Assembly: GCF_009712475.1 (NCBI RefSeq)
Contig: NZ_VCJO01000006.1
Location: forward strand, 186,001 to 250,000
Origin: Micromonospora sp. CP22
GTDB lineage: Bacteria; Actinomycetota; Actinomycetes; Mycobacteriales; Micromonosporaceae
Reading direction: 5' to 3'
DNA length: 64,000 nt
In this document: positions 50,293 through 59,664 of the stretch, in pieces
Layout of the letters: every line of letters begins with the position of its first letter
Position numbering within the stretch: the stretch's first letter is position 1
Translations under genes and position numbers: made by a program
The notes under the pieces: generated by a model
What the model was told of the DNA's origin: nothing
Seen by the model: the letters and a program-made list of their open reading frames with translations, nothing else
Databases searched by the model: none

Positions 50293-50358
50293 GCCTGCCG
50301 TGGCCACCCGGCCCGACTCCCCGCCCGCGCGTACGAGCGAGAGGGCGACGGCAGGCGA
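50293..50358 (+). promoter_or_regulatory. Helix masking the ribD ribosome-binding site
   Basis: GCCTGCCGT (50293-50301) is perfectly complementary to ACGGCAGGC (50348-50356), which ends one base before the ribD ATG and contains its Shine-Dalgarno-like GGCAGG. Two further pairs (one G-U) extend it to the A of AUG. Together with the FMN riboswitch this suggests control at translation initiation. Confidence 0.6.
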
Positions 50359-51419
50359 TGGCGAGCGTCTCCGTGGACGAGGCGATGCGTCGTGCGATCG
50401 AACTCGCGGCGCGCGGGCTCGGCACCACCAGTCCCAACCCCGTGGTCGGCTGCGTGCTGCTCGACGTCGACGGCGAGGTCGTCGGCGAGGGCTTCCACGC
50501 GTACGCCGGGGGACCACACGCCGAGATCGTCGCGCTGGCCCAGGCCGGTCAGCGGGCCAAGGGCGGCACCGCAGTGGTCACCCTGGAACCCTGTGACCAC
50601 GTCGGCCGCACCAACCCCTGTAGCACCGCGCTGGTCCAGGCGGGAGTGGCCCGGGTCGTGATCGCGGTACCGGACCCCAACCCGGTCGCCACCGGCGGCG
50701 CGGCCACGTTGCGGGCCGCCGGCGTCCGGGTCGACGTGGGTGTCCGCCGCACCGAGGCGGAGCAGGGCAACGTGGCCTGGCTGACCGCGATGCGCCGGGG
50801 CTGGCCGTACGTGATCTGGAAGTACGCGGCGACCATGGACGGCCGTTCCGCGGCAGCCGACGGCACCAGCATGTGGATCACCTCCGAGGCGGCCCGGATG
50901 GACGTGCACGCCCTGCGCGCCACCGTCGACGCGGTGCTCGTCGGCGTCGGCACGGTGCTCGCCGACGATCCCCGCCTCACCGTGCGCAACCTGCGCGACG
51001 GCAGCCTGGCCATCCGGCAGCCGCTGCGCGTGGTGGTCGACTCGACGGGGCGTACCCCGCAGGACGCCCGGGTGCGCGACGGTGCCGCCCGCACCTGGGT
51101 GGCCACCGCCGACGAGGTGGGCGCCGGCCCGGACGGCGGCGTCGACCTGCCGGCGCTGCTCGCCGCCCTGCACGCCCGTGGGATCCGGGCCGTGCTGCTG
51201 GAGGGTGGCCCCCGGCTCGCCGGGGCGTTCCTCGCCGCCGGCCTGGTCGACCGGGTGGTCGGTTACCTCGCGCCCCGACTGCTCGGAGCCGGGCCCGCCG
51301 CGCTGGTCGACGCGGGCGTGACCACCATCACCGAGGCCATCGACCTGGAACTCACCGACGTTACGCAGGTCGGTCCCGACCTGCGGATCACCGCGCTGCC
51401 CCGGAAGAGGGAGGGCTAG
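50358..51419 (+). CDS. ribD: Bifunctional riboflavin deaminase/reductase
   Basis: 353 residues. The N-terminal deaminase has the zinc site GPHAEIVAL and LEPCDHVGRTNPC. The C-terminal reductase starts PYVIWKYAATMDGRSAAADG and ends LLEGGPRLAGAFL. Carries out the second and third steps of riboflavin synthesis from GTP. First gene after the FMN riboswitch. ATG at 50358. Confidence 0.96.
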   Translation: MASVSVDEAMRRAIELAARGLGTTSPNPVVGCVLLDVDGEVVGEGFHAYAGGPHAEIVALAQAGQRAKGGTAVVTLEPCDHVGRTNPCSTALVQAGVARVVIAVPDPNPVATGGAATLRAAGVRVDVGVRRTEAEQGNVAWLTAMRRGWPYVIWKYAATMDGRSAAADGTSMWITSEAARMDVHALRATVDAVLVGVGTVLADDPRLTVRNLRDGSLAIRQPLRVVVDSTGRTPQDARVRDGAARTWVATADEVGAGPDGGVDLPALLAALHARGIRAVLLEGGPRLAGAFLAAGLVDRVVGYLAPRLLGAGPAALVDAGVTTITEAIDLELTDVTQVGPDLRITALPRKREG

Positions 51420-51421
51420 GC

Positions 51422-52042
51422 ATGTTCACCGGCATCGTCGAGGAACTGGGCGAGGTCGTCGGGGTGACCCCGACGGCGGAGGACTCGACCCTGGTAGCGG
51501 TCCGTGGCCCACTGGTCACCTCCGACGCGCGACACGGCGACTCGATCGCGGTCAACGGGGTCTGCCTGACCGTCGTCGACGTCGACGGTGGGGTGTTCAC
51601 CGCCGACGTGATGGGCGAGACACTGCGCCGCTCGGCGCTGGGCACGCTGCGCACCGGCGACCGGGTCAACCTGGAACGCGCCGCCGCGCTGGGCAGCCGC
51701 CTCGGTGGTCACCTGGTGCAGGGGCACGTCGACGGGGTGGGCGAGCTGCTCTCCCGGGAGCCCGCGCAGCGGTGGGAGACGGTCCGGTTCCGGTTGCCCA
51801 CCGCGCTGTCCCGCTACGTGGTGGAGAAGGGCTCGATCACCGTCGACGGGGTCTCGCTGACCGTGGCCGAGGTCGCCGCCGACTGGTTCGCCGTCGGCCT
51901 GATCCCCACCACCCTGTCGGCGACCACGCTCGGCACCCGGTCCGTGGGTGATCCGGTCAACCTGGAGATCGACGTGCTGGCCAAGTACGTGGAACGGCTG
52001 TTGGGTGGCCCCGCGGTCGACGGGGCGGAGGTGCCGGCATGA
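51422..52042 (+). CDS. ribE: Riboflavin synthase alpha subunit
   Basis: 206 residues with two lumazine-binding barrels: [13 protein letters not shown] with [12 protein letters not shown] (first), and [15 protein letters not shown] with [14 protein letters not shown] (second). Dismutates two lumazines to riboflavin. Two bases after ribD; ATGA overlap with ribBA. Confidence 0.96.
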   Translation: MFTGIVEELGEVVGVTPTAEDSTLVAVRGPLVTSDARHGDSIAVNGVCLTVVDVDGGVFTADVMGETLRRSALGTLRTGDRVNLERAAALGSRLGGHLVQGHVDGVGELLSREPAQRWETVRFRLPTALSRYVVEKGSITVDGVSLTVAEVAADWFAVGLIPTTLSATTLGTRSVGDPVNLEIDVLAKYVERLLGGPAVDGAEVPA

Positions 52043-53301
52043 CCTTCGCCGACATCGAGCAGGCCCTGACCGAGATCGCGGCCGGGCGTCCGGTCGTGGT
52101 GGTGGACGACGCCGACCGGGAGAACGAGGGCGACCTGATCTTCGCGGCCGAGCTGGCCACCCCGGAACTGCTGGCCTTCACGGTGCGATACACCTCGGGC
52201 TTCATCTGCGTACCGCTCACCGAGAGCGAGTGCGATCGGCTCGACCTGCCGCCCATGCACCACACCAACCAGGATCGACGGCAGACGGCGTACACGGTGA
52301 CCGTCGACGCCCGGGAGGGGGTGAGCACCGGCATCTCGGCGGCCGACCGGGCGCACACCATCCGGCTGCTCGCCGACCCGGCCACCGGCCCGACGGACCT
52401 GGCCCGCCCGGGGCACGTGGTGCCGCTGCGGGCCCGCGCCGGTGGGGTGCTGCGACGTCCCGGGCACACCGAGGCGGCCGTCGACCTGACCCGGATGGCC
52501 GGTCTGCGTCCGGCCGGGGTGCTCTGCGAGCTGGTCAACGACGACGGCACCATGATGCGGCTGCCGGACCTGGAGAAGTTCTGTGCCGAGCACTCGCTGA
52601 CCCTGGTCACCATCGCGGATCTGATCGCCTACCGGCGGCGTACCGAGAAGCAGGTCGAGCTGGTCGCCGACGCCCGGATGCCCACCGAGCACGGGGTGTT
52701 CCGGGCGCTGGGCTACCGCAGCGAGTACGACTCGGCCGAGCACGTGGCGTTGGTGATGGGTGAGATCGGCGACGGCCGGGACGTGCTGGTGCGGGTGCAC
52801 TCGGAGTGCCTGACCGGCGACGTCTTCTCGTCGGTGCGTTGCGACTGCGGGCCGCAGCTCAACGCCGCCCTGAGCCGGGTGGCCCGCGAGGGGCGGGGCG
52901 TGGTCCTGTACGTGCGCGGCCACGAGGGACGCGGCATCGGGCTGCTGCACAAGCTCCAGGCGTACCAGTTGCAGGACCAGGGCCGCGACACGGTGGACGC
53001 GAACCTCGACCTCGGCCTGCCGGCCGACGCGCGTGACTACGGCACCGGAGCGCAGATCCTCTACGACATCGGGGTTCGCTCGATGCGGCTGTTGACCAAC
53101 AACCCGGCCAAGCGGGCGGGGCTGGAGGGCTACGGCCTGACCATCACCGGCCGGGAGGGGCTGCCGGTGCGTCCGCACCCGGAGAACGTCCGTTACCTGC
53201 GGACCAAGCGGGACCGGATGGGGCACCTGCTCGACCAGCTTGACGAGGTGTCCGAGGCGCCGATGGGACGTCCGGTGCCCGGCAGAGAGATCGGAGCGTA
53301 G
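52039..53301 (+). CDS. ribBA: Bifunctional DHBP synthase / GTP cyclohydrolase II
   Basis: 420 residues. RibB half (about 1-205): [28 protein letters not shown] and [11 protein letters not shown]. RibA half (about 206-420): [21 protein letters not shown] with the three zinc cysteines, and [19 protein letters not shown]. Makes both precursors of lumazine. Five bases before ribH. Confidence 0.97.
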   Translation: MTFADIEQALTEIAAGRPVVVVDDADRENEGDLIFAAELATPELLAFTVRYTSGFICVPLTESECDRLDLPPMHHTNQDRRQTAYTVTVDAREGVSTGISAADRAHTIRLLADPATGPTDLARPGHVVPLRARAGGVLRRPGHTEAAVDLTRMAGLRPAGVLCELVNDDGTMMRLPDLEKFCAEHSLTLVTIADLIAYRRRTEKQVELVADARMPTEHGVFRALGYRSEYDSAEHVALVMGEIGDGRDVLVRVHSECLTGDVFSSVRCDCGPQLNAALSRVAREGRGVVLYVRGHEGRGIGLLHKLQAYQLQDQGRDTVDANLDLGLPADARDYGTGAQILYDIGVRSMRLLTNNPAKRAGLEGYGLTITGREGLPVRPHPENVRYLRTKRDRMGHLLDQLDEVSEAPMGRPVPGREIGA

Positions 53302-53306
53302 GAGAG

Positions 53307-53807
53307 ATGGCGGGTTTCGGTGAGCCGGGATCGACCCCGGTCGACGCTACCGGGATGACCGTCGGTGTGGTTGCCGCGCGGTGGCACGGTGACCTGACCG
53401 ACCACATGCTCGACCGGGCGGTGGCCGCCGCGCAGGCGTGCGGCGCGCGGGCGGTGGTGGCCCGGGTGGCCGGCTCGGTGGAACTGCCCGTGGTGGCGCA
53501 GGCCCTGGCCCGACGCTGCGACGTGGTGGTCGCCCTCGGCGTGGTGGTCCGCGGTGCCACCGCCCACTTCGACTACGTCTGCCGCTCGGTCACCGACGGG
53601 CTGACCCGGATCGCCCTGGACGAGGGCAAGCCGGTCGCCCACGGGGTGCTCACGGTGGACACCATCGAGCAGGCCCGCGACCGTGCCGGGCTGCCCGACT
53701 CCGCCGAGGACAAGGGCTGGTCCTCCACCGTCGCCGCCCTCGACGCCGCGCTGGCCATCCGCCAGGTCACCGCCGCCGCCAACCACCGCGTCGGGTTCAC
53801 CGGCTGA
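53307..53807 (+). CDS. ribH: 6,7-dimethyl-8-ribityllumazine synthase
   Basis: 166 residues. VGVVAARWHGDLTDHMLDRAV, VAGSVELPVVAQALA (variant of PGSFE-IP), and ALGVVVRGATAHFDYVCRSV with the catalytic His. ATG preceded by AGGAGAG. Last gene of the rib operon. Forms the icosahedral or pentameric lumazine synthase. Confidence 0.96.
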   Translation: MAGFGEPGSTPVDATGMTVGVVAARWHGDLTDHMLDRAVAAAQACGARAVVARVAGSVELPVVAQALARRCDVVVALGVVVRGATAHFDYVCRSVTDGLTRIALDEGKPVAHGVLTVDTIEQARDRAGLPDSAEDKGWSSTVAALDAALAIRQVTAAANHRVGFTG

Positions 53808-53896
53808 CCGCGCCGAGGGCCCGGCTCGCTGGCCGCGCAACGGTGGGCCCTGACCGCGGGGAACACGAGGCGGGCTCCATACTGGATGGCCGGCGA

Positions 53897-53902
53897 TAGC
53901 CT
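53897..53902 (+). promoter_or_regulatory. -10 element for a leaderless membrane-protein gene
   Basis: TAGCCT ends 7 nt before the ATG at 53910, the third case in this window of a TANNNT hexamer at leaderless spacing. It supports 53910 over the ATG at 53886. Confidence 0.45.
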
Positions 53903-53909
53903 GCCATCC

Positions 53910-54842
53910 ATGGGGAGCCGAAAGCGACGGCGTCGTGCACCCGCGACGGTCGTCGTGTCGCCACCGGAGCGGAGGACGCCATGGTGGCGGCACCCCCTCA
54001 CCTGGATGTTGGCGGTCATCCTCGGGGCGCCCGCCGCGTACGGCACCACGATCCTCGTCGCCTATCTCAACGCGCACCGGTCGGCGGAATCCATCGGTGA
54101 GGCCCTGGCCGGACAGGACGCGATCAAGATCCTCGGAATGGAGCGGTTGCGGGACGACAACGGCCGAGCCGGCTACGTCGTCCCCGCCGGCACCGACCCA
54201 CGCCCGCTGAAACAGGCGATGACGTACGACCCGGTGCACGGACGGCTGGTGGACCCGGAGGTCGAACACCGGTGGGCGACCGAGAACAACGCCGTCGACG
54301 TCGCCGCCACCGCCTGGCAGGTAACGCTCGAAGGCAATCGAAGCGAGCCTGTCGTGATCACCGACATCAAACCGGTGGAGATCCAGTGCGGGGTGCCGTT
54401 GACGGGTGGCTACGTCAACCTCGGCAGGCAGGGGGAGGGCGACAAGCCCCATCTCGAGGTCACCATCGACTCCTCCCGGCCGGTCTTCGACCGCATCGGC
54501 GAGGAGGACGGCGACATCGCGAACTACTTCTCGAAGAAGTTCATCACCCTCGACCCGAACGAGAAGTTCGTGCTGGTGTTCATCGGCCGGACCGACGAGA
54601 AGCACTGCACGTGGCGCTACCAGCTGACCTACCTGGACGGCTCCGTCGGCGGCGCGCAGCAGATCCTCTCCGCCCCGGGCGGTAAACCGTTCGAGAGCAC
54701 CAGCCACGTCATCCGGGACACCGACACGCACGCCTGGGTGATTCCCGGCGGGTACGAATCCGTGTGCAGTGACGACCTGGCCCCGATCGTCAGCGGTGAG
54801 AACTACCGCGCGCTCCTGCGAGGCGAGATCGAGTGCGTGTGA
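53910..54842 (+). CDS. Single-pass membrane protein of unknown function
   Basis: 310 residues. A basic N-terminus (GSRKRRRR), one membrane segment (about 27-48, LTWMLAVILGAPAAYGTTILVAYL), then an extracytoplasmic domain of about 260 residues with a pair of cysteines near the middle (IQCGVP and EKHCTWRY) and one at the C-terminus. No family recognised. Its stop overlaps the next gene's start (GTGA), so the two likely function together at the cell surface. An alternative ATG lies 24 nt upstream. Confidence 0.65.
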   Translation: MGSRKRRRRAPATVVVSPPERRTPWWRHPLTWMLAVILGAPAAYGTTILVAYLNAHRSAESIGEALAGQDAIKILGMERLRDDNGRAGYVVPAGTDPRPLKQAMTYDPVHGRLVDPEVEHRWATENNAVDVAATAWQVTLEGNRSEPVVITDIKPVEIQCGVPLTGGYVNLGRQGEGDKPHLEVTIDSSRPVFDRIGEEDGDIANYFSKKFITLDPNEKFVLVFIGRTDEKHCTWRYQLTYLDGSVGGAQQILSAPGGKPFESTSHVIRDTDTHAWVIPGGYESVCSDDLAPIVSGENYRALLRGEIECV

Positions 54843-55885
54843 TCCGGCGCGTCCTCGCCGCGGGCCTGGTGTTGGCACTGGCCGCGTGCACCGACGCGGC
54901 TCCCGAGACGACGCGTACGCCGAGCGCCTCCGGTCAGACCTACGCCGTCCTCACCAGTGGGCGGCTGCTGCTGGTGACCGGTGACACCGTCACCTTCACC
55001 CTCGATGGCGACTTCGCCGGTGGCGTCGACTCGATGGCGTGGACCGGCGACGGGCGCTACCTGGTCCTGGCATCCGGCGCGGACCGCGCGGAGCGCACTC
55101 TGTCGATTTTGGACGGCCACGACGGCCGGGCCCGCACCATTCCCTGCCCGGACTGCCAGGATCCGGTGGGCCTGCCGGGCAGCCGCGTCGTGGTGGCCGA
55201 CTCGCAGCGTGGGCTCAGCATCGTGGACGCGGAACGGGGCGAACTCAGCAAGATCCCCTCGCAGTTGCCCTTCCACTCTCTCGGCTTGCGGGTGCTGGAC
55301 GCCGCCGACGACCGGGTCCTGGTGGCGGGCGCCGACACCGACATGGTTGCCCCCTCCGGTGGCCCGGAGGACATGTACGAGGTGCGGCTCTCCGGCGAGA
55401 CCACCCCGCTCGGCTCGACCGAGGCCAACGCGCCGGTGCGCGCCAGGCTCGGCCCCGACGGGAAACTGGCGATCGTGATGGGCTTCCACGGGGGCGCGTG
55501 CGCGCAGGGGTCGGCGGTGCAGGTGCGGCCGGGAGGCACCTGGCTCGACCCGCCGACGGTGCCGATCCGCGAGGCCGACGGGCTCGGGGCCACCCTGGGC
55601 CCCTACGCGGCGTACTCCGACGTGTGGTGGGCGCCCGACGGCCGGCTGCACGCCCTCGCCAGGGCCTGGAAGTGCACGGACCGGGGTGACACGACGACCG
55701 TCCCGGAGGATCCTCCCGTGCTCGCCCTCGCCCTCGACGCCACGGGCTGGACGATCCTCCCGCAGGCGCCGGCCAGCCACGTGGTCGTCGAGAGATGGCG
55801 CGACGGCACCCTCACGGTGCTGCGAGACGGCACACCGATGAAGATCGGTGACGACACCATCGCCGTGACGCTCAGACCCGCCTGA
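54839..55885 (+). CDS. Lipoprotein with WD40/beta-propeller-like repeats
   Basis: 348 residues from the GTG at 54839 (GTGA coupling; a GTG two codons upstream is possible). Signal peptide with lipobox LALAAC. Repeats with AxTGDGRYLVLASG-, RLGPDGKLAIVMG- and WWAPDGRLHALA-type strands indicate a propeller. Partner of the upstream membrane protein. Convergent with the ABC transporter, 9 bp away. Function unknown. Confidence 0.7.
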   Translation: MIRRVLAAGLVLALAACTDAAPETTRTPSASGQTYAVLTSGRLLLVTGDTVTFTLDGDFAGGVDSMAWTGDGRYLVLASGADRAERTLSILDGHDGRARTIPCPDCQDPVGLPGSRVVVADSQRGLSIVDAERGELSKIPSQLPFHSLGLRVLDAADDRVLVAGADTDMVAPSGGPEDMYEVRLSGETTPLGSTEANAPVRARLGPDGKLAIVMGFHGGACAQGSAVQVRPGGTWLDPPTVPIREADGLGATLGPYAAYSDVWWAPDGRLHALARAWKCTDRGDTTTVPEDPPVLALALDATGWTILPQAPASHVVVERWRDGTLTVLRDGTPMKIGDDTIAVTLRPA

Positions 55886-55894
55886 TCCGCGTCG

Positions 55895-56668
55895 TCAGGG
55901 TCGACCGGGCAGCCGACCCGCCTCGATGATGCGGGCCAGGAACTGGCGGGTGCGGGGGTGGGTCGGCGCGGCGAGGACCTGCTCGGGCGGGCCGGACTCG
56001 ATCACCCGTCCGGCGTCCAGGAAGCAGACCTGGTCGGCCACGTCGCGGGCGAACCCCATCTCGTGGGTGGCCAGGACCATCGTCATCCCCTCCGCCTTCA
56101 GGTCGCGGATCATGGTCAACACCTCGCCGACCAGCTCCGGGTCCAACGCCGAGGTGACCTCGTCGAGCAGCAGCAGCCGGGGCGAGTTGGCCAGCGCCCG
56201 GACGATCGCCACCCGTTGCTGCTGACCACCGGAGAGCCGGTCCGGGTAGGCGTCCGCCTTCTCCGCCAGCCCCACCCGGGCCAGCAGCTCCCGGGCGCGC
56301 TGCTCGGCCTCGGCCCGCGAGTGCCCGTGCACCCGCCGGGGCGCGAGGGTGATGTTGTCCAGCACGTTCAGGTGCGGAAACAGGTTGTACGACTGGAAGA
56401 CCATGCCGATGCGGCGGCGTACCCGATCCGGGTCGACGCCCGGGGCGGAGATCTCCTCACCGTCCAGCGCGATGGTGCCGTCGTGCAACTCCTCCAGCAG
56501 GTTGACGCAGCGCAGCAGGGTCGACTTGCCGGATCCCGACGCCCCGATCAACGCCACCACCTGATGTTCGGCGACGGTCAGGTCGAGCCCGTCGAGGACG
56601 ACCTGGCCGCCGAACTCCTTGCGCAGCCCCCGGCAGCGCAGCACCTCCGGGGCCGACGTCGCACCCAT
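55895..56668 (-). CDS. Polar amino acid ABC transporter ATP-binding protein
   Basis: 257 residues from the ATG at 56668 (GGAGG upstream). Walker A GASGSGKST, Q-loop GMVFQSYNLFPHLNV, signature LSGGQQQRVAIVRAL, Walker B LLLLDEVTSALDPELVG and switch His in LATHEMGF. The sequence fits the GlnQ/HisP family. Last gene of a three-gene import operon. Confidence 0.94.
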   Translation of the reverse strand: MGATSAPEVLRCRGLRKEFGGQVVLDGLDLTVAEHQVVALIGASGSGKSTLLRCVNLLEELHDGTIALDGEEISAPGVDPDRVRRRIGMVFQSYNLFPHLNVLDNITLAPRRVHGHSRAEAEQRARELLARVGLAEKADAYPDRLSGGQQQRVAIVRALANSPRLLLLDEVTSALDPELVGEVLTMIRDLKAEGMTMVLATHEMGFARDVADQVCFLDAGRVIESGPPEQVLAAPTHPRTRQFLARIIEAGRLPGRP

Positions 56669-56670
56669 GG

Positions 56671-57516
56671 TCAACCTCCGGACTGGCGTCGGGCGGCCCG
56701 CAGCGTCACCTGGTCGGTGACGGCGATCAGCGGGATCGCGAGCAGGACGAAGAGCACGCCGGCCAGGATGTACGGCGTGTAGTTGAAGGTCTGCGCGCTG
56801 GCCAGTTGCGCCGCCCGTACCGCGTCGATCGGACCGGCCAGCGAGATCAGCCCGACGTCCTTCTGCAACGACACCACGTCGTTGAGCAGCGGTGGCGCCA
56901 CCCGACGCACGGCCTGTGGCAGCACCACGTGTCGCATGGCCTGCCGGTAGCTGAGCCCCAGCGACCGGGCCGCGGCGAGCTGGCTCGGATGCACCGACTC
57001 GATGCCGGCGCGGAACACCTCGGCCAGGTAGCCGCCGTAGGTGAGGATCAACGCAAGCGCGCCCAGCACCAGCACCGACGGTGTGCCCTGTAGCCGCAAC
57101 CCGGGCACACCGAAGGCGAACAGGTAGAGCACGATGATCAGCGGCAGCCCACGGAACGTGTACGTGTAACCGGCCGCGAGGGCCCGGACCGGGAAGAAGA
57201 CCGGTCCGCGCAGCGTCCGCAGCACCGCGATCAGCAGCCCCAGCAGCAGTGCCCCGATCGCGCAGCAGACCAGCAGCCGCACGTTGAGCCAGAGCCCGGT
57301 CAGCACCCGGGGCAACGCGTCCCAGGCGACCTGCGGGTCGAGGAAGGTCTGGCGTACCCGCTCCCAGCCGGGTGCTCCGGTGACCGTGACCGCCAGCAGC
57401 GTGCCGACCACCGCCGTGGAGGCGGCGGCGACCAGCACGCTGACCACGGTCTGCCGACGGCGGTACGCGTTCCTCGCCAGCTGGGCGGGCGAGGGCTGGT
57501 GCGCGGTGGTGCTCAC
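56671..57516 (-). CDS. Polar amino acid ABC transporter permease
   Basis: 281 residues with about five to six membrane segments from the GTG at 57516 (GTGA overlap with the binding-protein gene). Family motifs LLVCCAIGALLLGLLIAV, YTYTFRGLPLIIVLYL, YLAEVFRAGIESVHPSQLAAA (EAA loop region) and PLLNDVVSLQKDVGLISLAG. HisM/GlnP type. Confidence 0.93.
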   Translation of the reverse strand: MSTTAHQPSPAQLARNAYRRRQTVVSVLVAAASTAVVGTLLAVTVTGAPGWERVRQTFLDPQVAWDALPRVLTGLWLNVRLLVCCAIGALLLGLLIAVLRTLRGPVFFPVRALAAGYTYTFRGLPLIIVLYLFAFGVPGLRLQGTPSVLVLGALALILTYGGYLAEVFRAGIESVHPSQLAAARSLGLSYRQAMRHVVLPQAVRRVAPPLLNDVVSLQKDVGLISLAGPIDAVRAAQLASAQTFNYTPYILAGVLFVLLAIPLIAVTDQVTLRAARRQSGG

Positions 57517-58373
57517 GTCAGTTCGGGCGCTCGCGCCTCCTGGGCGAGCCACTGCTCCTCCAACTGCCTGAGGACGCCCTCGCTGGCGAGCTGCCCGACC
57601 GCCGCGCTGACGCAACCGGTGAGCGGGGAGTCCTTGTCCAGCAGCAGCCCGAACGCCTCCGGGCTGCCGACCTGGGGCAGCTGCCCGACGATGACCGCGT
57701 CGTCGATCTCCGCGCTGGTGATGTAGAACGCGGTGGGCAGGTCCACCACCAGGCCGTCGATCTGGCCGTTCTGGAGGGCCTTTTTGGCGTCGTCGTTGCT
57801 GTTGTAGACCCGTGGCTCGGACTTCGGCTGCACCACGTCGGTGATCGCCTGGTAGCTGGTCGTGCCGACCTGGGCGCCGAGTCGGGCGTCCCGCAGGTCG
57901 GCCAGTGCGCCGCTGCCGGCGATCTTGGAGGACTTCATTGCGATGACCGTCTGCCGCACGAGGTAGTACGGGGCGGAGAAGTCGACCGCCTGCTTGCGCT
58001 CGTCGGTGATCGAGAACTGGTTGATGTCGAAGTCGAAGTCCTTCGGCCCCGGCGCGATCGCGGCGTCGAACCGTACCCGCGTCCAGGTGACCTCGTCGCG
58101 GGTGTAGCCGAGCCGCTCGGCCACCGCGTAGGCCACGGCGGACTCGAAGCCCTTGCCGTTGTCCGGCTTGTCGTCGACGAACCACGGCTGGTAGGCCGGC
58201 TCGTCGGTGGCGATGGTGAGCTTGCCCGCAGTCTGGGTGGGCAGGCTGTCCTTGGTGCACGCCGCCGACGCGGTCGGCATGGGCGCCGGCTGGACCTGCG
58301 GTGTGCAGGCGCTGGCCGCGAGCAGAACGGTCGCCGCGGTGGCGAAAGCGAGGGTACGCGGGGTGGTGACCAT
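57513..58373 (-). CDS. Polar amino acid ABC transporter substrate-binding lipoprotein
   Basis: 286 residues. Signal peptide with lipobox LAASAC, then a type 3 binding-protein fold: [54 protein letters not shown] and [16 protein letters not shown]. First gene of the import operon, divergent from hisE with 137 bp between. Substrate not deducible. Confidence 0.92.
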   Translation of the reverse strand: MVTTPRTLAFATAATVLLAASACTPQVQPAPMPTASAACTKDSLPTQTAGKLTIATDEPAYQPWFVDDKPDNGKGFESAVAYAVAERLGYTRDEVTWTRVRFDAAIAPGPKDFDFDINQFSITDERKQAVDFSAPYYLVRQTVIAMKSSKIAGSGALADLRDARLGAQVGTTSYQAITDVVQPKSEPRVYNSNDDAKKALQNGQIDGLVVDLPTAFYITSAEIDDAVIVGQLPQVGSPEAFGLLLDKDSPLTGCVSAAVGQLASEGVLRQLEEQWLAQEARAPELT

Positions 58374-58510
58374 GGCCGACAGCGTACGACCCTCATCGGT
58401 GGAGATCGAAGGGTCATCCCATCATGTCGGTGGGGAACGCGGTCCCGTCCACCGGTCACCACCGACCCGGTGCACGTGGCGACCGAGGGCGACTGAAAGA
58501 ATCCGTCTCC

Positions 58511-58774
58511 GTGAAGACGTTCGAGGAGTTGTTCGCGGAGTTGCAGGCCAAGGCAGCGGCCGGCACCCCCGGCTCGGGCACGGTCGCCGCACTGGAGAAG
58601 GGCGTGCACTTCATCGGCAAGAAGGTCGTCGAGGAGGCGGCCGAGTCGTGGATGGCCGCCGAGCACGAGGGGCCGGAGCGCACCGCCGAGGAGATCTCCC
58701 AACTGCTCTACCAGGTCCAGGTGCTGATGCTGGCCAGTGGTCTCGACCTCAAGGACGTCTACCGACATCTGTGA
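58511..58774 (+). CDS. hisE: Phosphoribosyl-ATP pyrophosphatase
   Basis: 87 residues from the GTG at 58511. [40 protein letters not shown] (metal-binding EE..E) and [15 protein letters not shown]. Second step of histidine synthesis, directly before hisG as is common in actinobacteria. Confidence 0.96.
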   Translation: MKTFEELFAELQAKAAAGTPGSGTVAALEKGVHFIGKKVVEEAAESWMAAEHEGPERTAEEISQLLYQVQVLMLASGLDLKDVYRHL

Positions 58775-58818
58775 GTGCCCCCACCGTCGACCAGAACCGA
58801 TCGAAGGAGCACTCCGTC

Positions 58819-59664
58819 ATGCTGCGTGTCGCCGTACCCAACAAGGGCGCCCTGGCCGATTCGGCCGCCCAGATGCTGCGTGAGGCGGGTTACCGCCAGC
58901 GCACCGACCCCAAGGACCTCGTCTGCCGCGACGAGGCAAACGACATCGAATTCTTCTACCTGCGGCCGAAGGACATCGCCACCTACGTCGGCTCCGGTGA
59001 CCTGGACGTCGGCATCACCGGCCGGGACCTGCTGATCGACTCCGGCGCGCCGGCCGAGGAGGTCGTCGACCTGAACTTCGGCCGGGCCACCTTCCGGTTC
59101 GCGGCCCGGCCGGACGACGTCGACGACGTACAGGAGTTGGGCGGGCACCGGATCGCCACCGCGTACCCGGGGCTGGTCGAGCGCCACCTCGCCGAGCTGG
59201 GCGTCAAGGCCGAGGTGATCCGGCTCGACGGCGCGGTGGAGAACGCCATCCGGCTGGGCGTCGCCGACGTGGTCGCCGACGTGGTCGAGACCGGGGCGAC
59301 CCTGCGCCAGGCGGGCCTGGTGGTCTTCGGTGAGCCCCTGCTGCGCTCCTCGGCGGTGCTGGTCCGCCGGGTCGGCGCGGCCCCGCACCCGCAGGCCGAG
59401 CAGCTGCTGCGCCGGCTGCACGGGGTGCTGGTGGCCCGGCGTTACGTGATGCTCACCTACGACGTGCCGGCCGGGCTGCTGGAGCAGGCCAGCGCGCTGA
59501 CCCCGGGCATCGAGTCGCCGACGGTCTCCCCGTTGCACCGGGAGGGCTGGGTGGCCGTGCAGGCCATGGTGCTCCGCGACGAGGTGCACCGGATCATGGA
59601 CGAGCTGTACGAAGTCGGTGCCCGCGCGATCCTGGTCACCAACATGCACGCCTGTCGGCTGTGA
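58819..59664 (+). CDS. hisG: ATP phosphoribosyltransferase, long form
   Basis: 281 residues; the first committed step of histidine synthesis. LRVAVPNKGALADSAAQMLREAG, GDLDVGITGRDLLIDSG, the PRPP loop DVVADVVETGATLRQAGL, and the C-terminal ACT-like regulatory domain (about 210-281) used for histidine feedback. GTGA overlap with the following transporter gene. Confidence 0.96.
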   Translation: MLRVAVPNKGALADSAAQMLREAGYRQRTDPKDLVCRDEANDIEFFYLRPKDIATYVGSGDLDVGITGRDLLIDSGAPAEEVVDLNFGRATFRFAARPDDVDDVQELGGHRIATAYPGLVERHLAELGVKAEVIRLDGAVENAIRLGVADVVADVVETGATLRQAGLVVFGEPLLRSSAVLVRRVGAAPHPQAEQLLRRLHGVLVARRYVMLTYDVPAGLLEQASALTPGIESPTVSPLHREGWVAVQAMVLRDEVHRIMDELYEVGARAILVTNMHACRL

